A DNA stretch of 21,004 nt, from NCBI GenBank assembly GCA_002102555.1, contig MCFL01000362.1, positions 1 to 21,004 of the forward strand. Direction: 5' to 3'. The stretch is from Catenaria anguillulae PL171. Lineage: Eukaryota > Blastocladiomycota > Blastocladiomycetes > Blastocladiales > Catenariaceae. A program made the translations under genes and the position numbers. Positions 16,824 to 21,004 of the stretch are shown here, piece after piece; position 1 is the first letter of the stretch, and each line of letters begins with the position of its first letter. Under the pieces are notes generated by a model. That model saw nothing but the letters and a program-made list of their open reading frames with translations, searched no databases and was not told where the DNA came from.

Positions 16824-19238
16824 ATGACCAACTCTGCTATGGGCGGGCAACCAACGGGTGGGCCACCTATCGCAGAGAAACCCATCGTCAACCTTGTTGC
16901 CAAACCTCAATCCATCACGGCTGACGGTGACGCCGAGCGAAAGGCAACCAATTCGGCTCTCGTCACATCCATCCTCAAGTCCCGGTTTGCAGACAAGATT
17001 CCAGATCATCTCAAAAATGTTCCACCTCGGCCACCGGCCGAGAACGTCGTGATGCGCACCATTCACCGACGCAAGAGCTCAATCAATGCCGCTGAAGCGA
17101 CGGCCGCAGCCGCCGTCGTGGCTGGAGCGACGGCTGACAACAAAGGCGCTGATGGCGGAAATCGACGCGCATCAAAGGAGTCTGGAGGTGGAGCAGGGCA
17201 TCAAAAGAGCCAAGGGGCTGAAAAGACGAATGGGAGCGGAGCAGTAGCCACTGCTACCGATGGAGATCCCCGAACCACTCCACCATCGTCAGGACCAAGC
17301 AAACCGCTACCACTTCGTGTCATTCTGACGCTGTCGCTGTTTGCCTCGACATTCGCGACCTGCGTGGCCGTTTGGTCGCTCGTCACAACAGCAGGTGAAC
17401 GCAACTCGATTCTCAACGGCCAGGGAAACGCGATCTCATTACCATACCACATTGCCTTATTTCTTGCTCGCTCACTTGGACAAGCCGAAGACGATGTTCG
17501 ACAAGCCATGTTTGGCTGGCGGAACGGCGTTTACAGTCCGATTGGTGCATCGCGTGACAGTGCCTTTGATTCCCAGGCGTCCAATTTGGCCAGTCGAATG
17601 GCCGCCCAGAGCAACGGGTGGCCAGGGTTACTCGGGTTTACCATGACTTCGGATTTGGCGGCATCGACGTCAAGCAACGCAGGAAACAACGGCATACCAC
17701 TTGGATGGGGCATTCGCACGTCGTGCCTGTCGCCATCGACAGGACCAAGTACTGCGGCAAGTGCATTCGACACTCCGTCATTCGATCGCATCCGCCATTC
17801 AGGACCAGCATGCAAGTCTATGGATCAGTGGATCTATCCTCGAGTCGGTCAAATGTCATCCGCCACTTCACAAGTCACAATTGTACCACTGGACTATTCT
17901 CCGTCAACCGCAACGCGCTTTGGCCAAGCCATCCAGCCCCTGTCCACACAAGCATCCACAGTCCTGACCTGGCCCTGGTCCTCATTTTCCACCACGTCGC
18001 AGCGCAACCTGATTCCCTTATCCCCACCCACTTCACCTACATCGGGCGGTAACTGGTCGCTCCCCTACGTGTTTAGCAATTCGCTATGGATGGGCTTCCA
18101 CACGCACCACCAAGGCGGTTGGCACGCAATTGCCGATGTCAACCTAACGTCGCTTCTCCCGTCGGCCATGTCAGCCGCCATCACGCTCACCAACCGCAAA
18201 GGCCGTGTCGTTCCCACCACCACAAAAACCTACCTTCTCGGCACCATCGCATACGGCGCCGACTCTGCAAAAATCACTGGCCTTCTCAACCTGCCTCCGG
18301 ACACGAAAACCATTGTCCTAGCTGCCTCGCACCTCTCGCTCACTGCGCCCATATCACTCACGGCCACGGCCTCGGCCACACTTGGCGATCCGATACTCGC
18401 ACTCGTCAACACGGCCATCGGATCCAAATCGTACAACCTGACTGCCACAGGCATTCGCTCGTCACTCAACGGCGTGTGGGTTCGCGTCTCGGACACGCAA
18501 GGTGCGCTGGGCGGTTCCCGTGGCGCGCCCGCCCAAGTCAACCTGCATGGCCTGCTATCGTCGCCGGGCGCACACATCCGACTGGGCGGATTCGACGGTG
18601 CAATGGACTTGACGCTCGCAACGGTCGTGCCCGAGGCGAGTTTTTATCCTGCCGATGTGGCTGCGTTCTCTGGCACGGGCCTTGCAGTGCTTGTGCTGAG
18701 CGTGCTCGTTGCGTGTTCCCTTGGATGGGTTGCTGGAACACGCGCAGGCGTCATTTTGGATACCATGGCCACACGCGTCGCAGAGTATGCGCTGGCCAAT
18801 GACTTTGAGCGGCCCATTCCGTCGCTCGCCACGGCAAACATGTCGACGCTCGTGCAATCAGGGTCTATTCCCAAACTCAATGCGATTGCCGCAAGCACGG
18901 CAGGCATTAGCGCGCGGTCCGAAGAGTCCATGCTCGGGTCTGCACCGCCGGGCCCGTCGCACAATGGGTTGAATTTGAGCACGCCCAGGGAAGTCTGGCG
19001 CGGCATGTGGTTTGCCGAGCTGCATCAGGTTCGCCGGTGTATCAGAGAATTGGCCACGTGTTTGGCAAAGGGCGCGCTGGAGCTGAGGACATTGGGCGGT
19101 GGTGGAGCGGGCGACCATTTGCATGTGCATCATCCGCATCATCCAAAGTCGGGCAGCGTTGGAAATCAGAAGAGGATTACGGTTGTGCCGGTGGTTGCGC
19201 CGGCAAAGATGGAGGATGTGGAGGGCAAGGGCAAGTGA
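16824..19238 (+). CDS. Putative diverged Cache-type membrane receptor without an output domain, 804 aa
   Basis: Single-exon gene. It has a cytosolic N-terminus of about 163 residues, Ala/Gly/Ser-rich and disordered; TM1 about 165-187; an ectodomain of about 425 residues with several N-glycosylation sequons ('NWS', 'NLT'); TM2 about 614-637; and a cytosolic tail of about 166 residues. Residues 438-474 align without gaps to 273-309 of the dCache protein at 10850-12757, sharing D at the start, L at position 4 and [IL][IL]GT at the end. Residues 731-757 align without gaps to its C-terminal helix. The same two-TM plan and the weak but collinear matches suggest a fast-evolving dCache receptor. No cyclase, kinase or other effector domain follows, and the tail ends with a His-rich patch ('DHLHVHHPHHP'). 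The ectodomain is longer than usual and Ser/Thr-rich, so ligand-binding residues cannot be assigned. Confidence 0.75.
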   Translation: MTNSAMGGQPTGGPPIAEKPIVNLVAKPQSITADGDAERKATNSALVTSILKSRFADKIPDHLKNVPPRPPAENVVMRTIHRRKSSINAAEATAAAAVVAGATADNKGADGGNRRASKESGGGAGHQKSQGAEKTNGSGAVATATDGDPRTTPPSSGPSKPLPLRVILTLSLFASTFATCVAVWSLVTTAGERNSILNGQGNAISLPYHIALFLARSLGQAEDDVRQAMFGWRNGVYSPIGASRDSAFDSQASNLASRMAAQSNGWPGLLGFTMTSDLAASTSSNAGNNGIPLGWGIRTSCLSPSTGPSTAASAFDTPSFDRIRHSGPACKSMDQWIYPRVGQMSSATSQVTIVPLDYSPSTATRFGQAIQPLSTQASTVLTWPWSSFSTTSQRNLIPLSPPTSPTSGGNWSLPYVFSNSLWMGFHTHHQGGWHAIADVNLTSLLPSAMSAAITLTNRKGRVVPTTTKTYLLGTIAYGADSAKITGLLNLPPDTKTIVLAASHLSLTAPISLTATASATLGDPILALVNTAIGSKSYNLTATGIRSSLNGVWVRVSDTQGALGGSRGAPAQVNLHGLLSSPGAHIRLGGFDGAMDLTLATVVPEASFYPADVAAFSGTGLAVLVLSVLVACSLGWVAGTRAGVILDTMATRVAEYALANDFERPIPSLATANMSTLVQSGSIPKLNAIAASTAGISARSEESMLGSAPPGPSHNGLNLSTPREVWRGMWFAELHQVRRCIRELATCLAKGALELRTLGGGGAGDHLHVHHPHHPKSGSVGNQKRITVVPVVAPAKMEDVEGKGK

Positions 19239-19543
19239 GGTGGGGCTGTTGGGCAATCGCACACCAGATTTGCACATAGAGAGAAAGGTTCTTGTTGGTT
19301 TTTGTAAAGGAATGCACTTGCAGTCTGAGTTGTTGTATATCCCCATCCACGTCATGGCAGGGTTCGGATGAGACTCAAGAACATCAAAAACTGAAGAGTA
19401 TATACACATCGCTCCACCCCCGATATGAGCGGCACTGCAGGATATCTCAAGCCAACGGGCATGACACCCAACAACATATCAAGGAAAGAAAAAAGCAACA
19501 ATCGGATCTTTCACAAGGCCCCGATCACTTAGCAAGACCTGGT
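19239..19543. other. Convergent intergenic region
   Basis: 305 bp between the stop of the second receptor gene (+) and the stop of the universal stress protein gene (-). It contains only the two 3' flanks as far as I can see. Confidence 0.6.
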
Positions 19544-20335
19544 TCACTTGCTCGAAGTCGGCATGGGTCCACTCCGAATCACCACGACGGGCGCAGGGCA
19601 ATGCTGCGTGACATAGTCGCTAACGGATCCAAGAACAAACCTGGCAATGGCATTGCGGCCACGCGAGCCCATGACGACGGCCGCGGCATTGACTTGCTTT
19701 GCAGAATCCACAATGATTTCGCGAGCGTCGCCCACCTTGACCTCGACAAACACGTTGATTTTGAACTTGTCGAGGCGCGATTCGATGGATTTGTCGACGA
19801 ATTTCTGGGCGGTTTTCATGGCCTGGTGCGAGTGCAGAGGCGATAGCGAGAGAAAGTGAGCCAACCGGAAATGGAACGACCATGAGAACGTGGGAAATCG
19901 TGGGCGTACGTCGGCAACGATTTCTTCTCTGACATTCGACTTGGACGCGACCATGTCCTCGTAGAACATGTCGGTGAGCGCGGCCTCGTCAACAACGTGA
20001 AGCAAGGTCAGAATGTCTCCATCTACACAACACGCACAATAAACGCATGTCGCGAGCGGTAAGAATTGCTCAATCCGGCGCTCGTATAGGAGATGAGAAC
20101 ACAAACCCTTAATGAGGTTTTCAACCGCCCAATTCAACGCGTCCGTCGACGCTCCACCGTCGGTCGGGTCGACGCACACGAGGATCCGGCGGCGCTTGGC
20201 GTCGCCCTCACGAGGGGCAATGGTGGCCTCAAGCTCTTGAGCGTTTTCAACCAGCAATGGCGCGTTGCCGTTGTTGAAGGAGAGCTCGTGGCGGGCAGAT
20301 GGAAGCGGGTGCTTTTCGTCGTGGATGATGGACAT
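19544..20335 (-). CDS. Universal stress protein (UspA family, ATP-binding type), 206 aa
   Basis: UspA-fold proteins are small cytosolic nucleotide-binding proteins linked to stress tolerance. Three exons: 20335-20107, 20022-19910, 19822-19544. Introns are 84 nt (donor GTTTGT) and 87 nt (donor GTACGC). Both are multiples of three with no in-frame stop, so the raw frame is open throughout; splicing is preferred because it gives an uninterrupted Usp domain ('NLIKDGDILTLLHVVDEA', 'IVADAMKTAQKFVDKS'). Beta strand 1 is 'RRILVCVDPTDGGASTDAL'. The ATP motif G-2x-G-9x-G-S is complete in 'GSRGRNAIARFVLGSVSDYV', followed by the usual final strand 'HCPAPVVVIRSGP'. A non-conserved N-terminal extension of about 50 residues precedes the domain. 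ATP binding is expected from the motif; the cellular role is not assignable. Confidence 0.93.
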   Translation of the reverse strand: MSIIHDEKHPLPSARHELSFNNGNAPLLVENAQELEATIAPREGDAKRRRILVCVDPTDGGASTDALNWAVENLIKGLCSHLLYERRIEQFLPLATCVYCACCVDGDILTLLHVVDEAALTDMFYEDMVASKSNVREEIVADVRPRFPTFSWSFHFRLAHFLSLSPLHSHQAMKTAQKFVDKSIESRLDKFKINVFVEVKVGDAREIIVDSAKQVNAAAVVMGSRGRNAIARFVLGSVSDYVTQHCPAPVVVIRSGPMPTSSK

Positions 20336-21004
20336 GGTTGGTTGATGATGTAGATTACGTGGTTACGAATTGGTTGAATGGTTGTTTGACATGGAAGCTT
20401 GTCGTCAGCTGTGTCAAGGACGACGGGACTCTGACTGAGTTTTTATATTCGTCTCGGTCTCGCTCATGGACGATCGCGTCGACGGTTGTGCTCGACAAAG
20501 TTTTCGTGGACGAGCTTCCGCTTCCGAATCGTCGCTGGCTGGCATGGCATGGTTGGCCCCCATTTTTTTTTTCATGAGACGTTTCTCCATTTCCGGTTGT
20601 TGAATAATATTTACCTACGTACCTGCATGACCACCCAAATGCCCACTGCATGAGTCAGACTGACCAGTGATGGCACAAGTCAATCAGACGCAACCAGCAT
20701 CCATGACAGGTCTTGATCATGCCATAATGTATGTAGCTGCAATTCCCCGAATGACATCGGAAGTATTTCCCTGCCAATACCAAAGAGCAATTGGCGACTC
20801 ACAGCCAAACGCTAGAGAAATATTTACATACATACGTCTGTCAAGGACGATCGTCGGCGGGTTGCCGTCGAAAGACTCGAAACGGACGGAGCACGAGCAA
20901 GGTGCGAGACGTGACGAAGAAGCTTGCGCCAGATGATAAATCAGTCTCCATGAAACTGCCATGAAAATGTCGCTTCTCCGCAGGTAGTCTCCGCATTCGA
21001 GCGC
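20336..21004. promoter_or_regulatory. Upstream region of the universal stress protein gene, to window end
   Basis: 669 bp 5' of a minus-strand gene, so it should hold its promoter. It contains a run of 11 T at about 20563-20573 and two near-identical 17-bp AT-rich segments, AATATTTACCTACGTAC (20606-20622) and AATATTTACATACATAC (20819-20835), differing at two positions. Open frames at 20667-20936 (+) and 20717-20962 (-) overlap each other and do not look coding. Confidence 0.4.

Noticed and set aside
6077-19061. CACGTG boxes at 6077, 6576, 8769, 15590 and about 19056 as a Pho4-type regulon signal
   Set aside because: About five occurrences are expected by chance in 21 kb, and two of the five are inside coding sequence.
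1-21004. Transposons, viral remnants, CRISPR arrays, rRNA or tRNA genes
   Set aside because: No transposase, reverse transcriptase, capsid or integrase motif, no terminal repeats with target-site duplications, no regularly spaced repeats and no RNA gene signatures were seen.

Overview
The window looks like nuclear DNA of a fungus, probably an early-diverging one. The evidence is: spliceosomal introns of about 59-129 nt with GT-AG ends, GTATGT-like donors and CTAAC/CTGAC-type branch sites; an SPX-VTC polyphosphate polymerase; an Sse1-type Hsp110; an ING-PHD protein; and double-Cache (dCache) membrane receptors of a kind I associate with zoosporic fungi (Blastocladiomycota/Chytridiomycota). That phylum-level placement is inference.

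Layout, left to right. 1-387 (+): 3' end of a glutamine-tract protein. 877-3156 (-): an unrecognised helical protein of about 735 aa whose frame breaks at two mononucleotide runs, with a diverged copy of its C-terminal coding segment lying downstream at 653-727. 3738-6218 (-): Hsp110/Sse1, two exons. 6739-8268 (+): a seven-transmembrane protein of unknown family. 8552-10519 (-): an ING-family PHD-finger protein, four exons. 10850-12757 (-): a dCache receptor with no output domain, probably four exons. 13175-15781 (-): VTC4, five exons, with every catalytic residue I checked present. 16824-19238 (+): a second, diverged Cache-like receptor, also without an output domain. 19544-20335 (-): a universal stress protein, three exons. 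No tRNA, rRNA, mobile element or CRISPR array was found.

Themes. Hsp110 (nucleotide exchange for Hsp70), the universal stress protein and ING (chromatin reader) are general stress or chromatin functions. VTC4 makes polyphosphate at the vacuole membrane and senses inositol pyrophosphates through SPX. The point of most interest is the pair of receptor-like genes on either side of VTC4. They share a gap-free Cache block and a gap-free C-terminal helix, and both end where related receptors would continue into a cyclase or kinase. A link between them and phosphate sensing is a hypothesis resting only on adjacency and architecture.

Fourteen introns are proposed here. Seven have lengths divisible by three, and four of those carry no in-frame stop, so raw reading frames for Hsp110, VTC4 and the universal stress protein run straight through introns.
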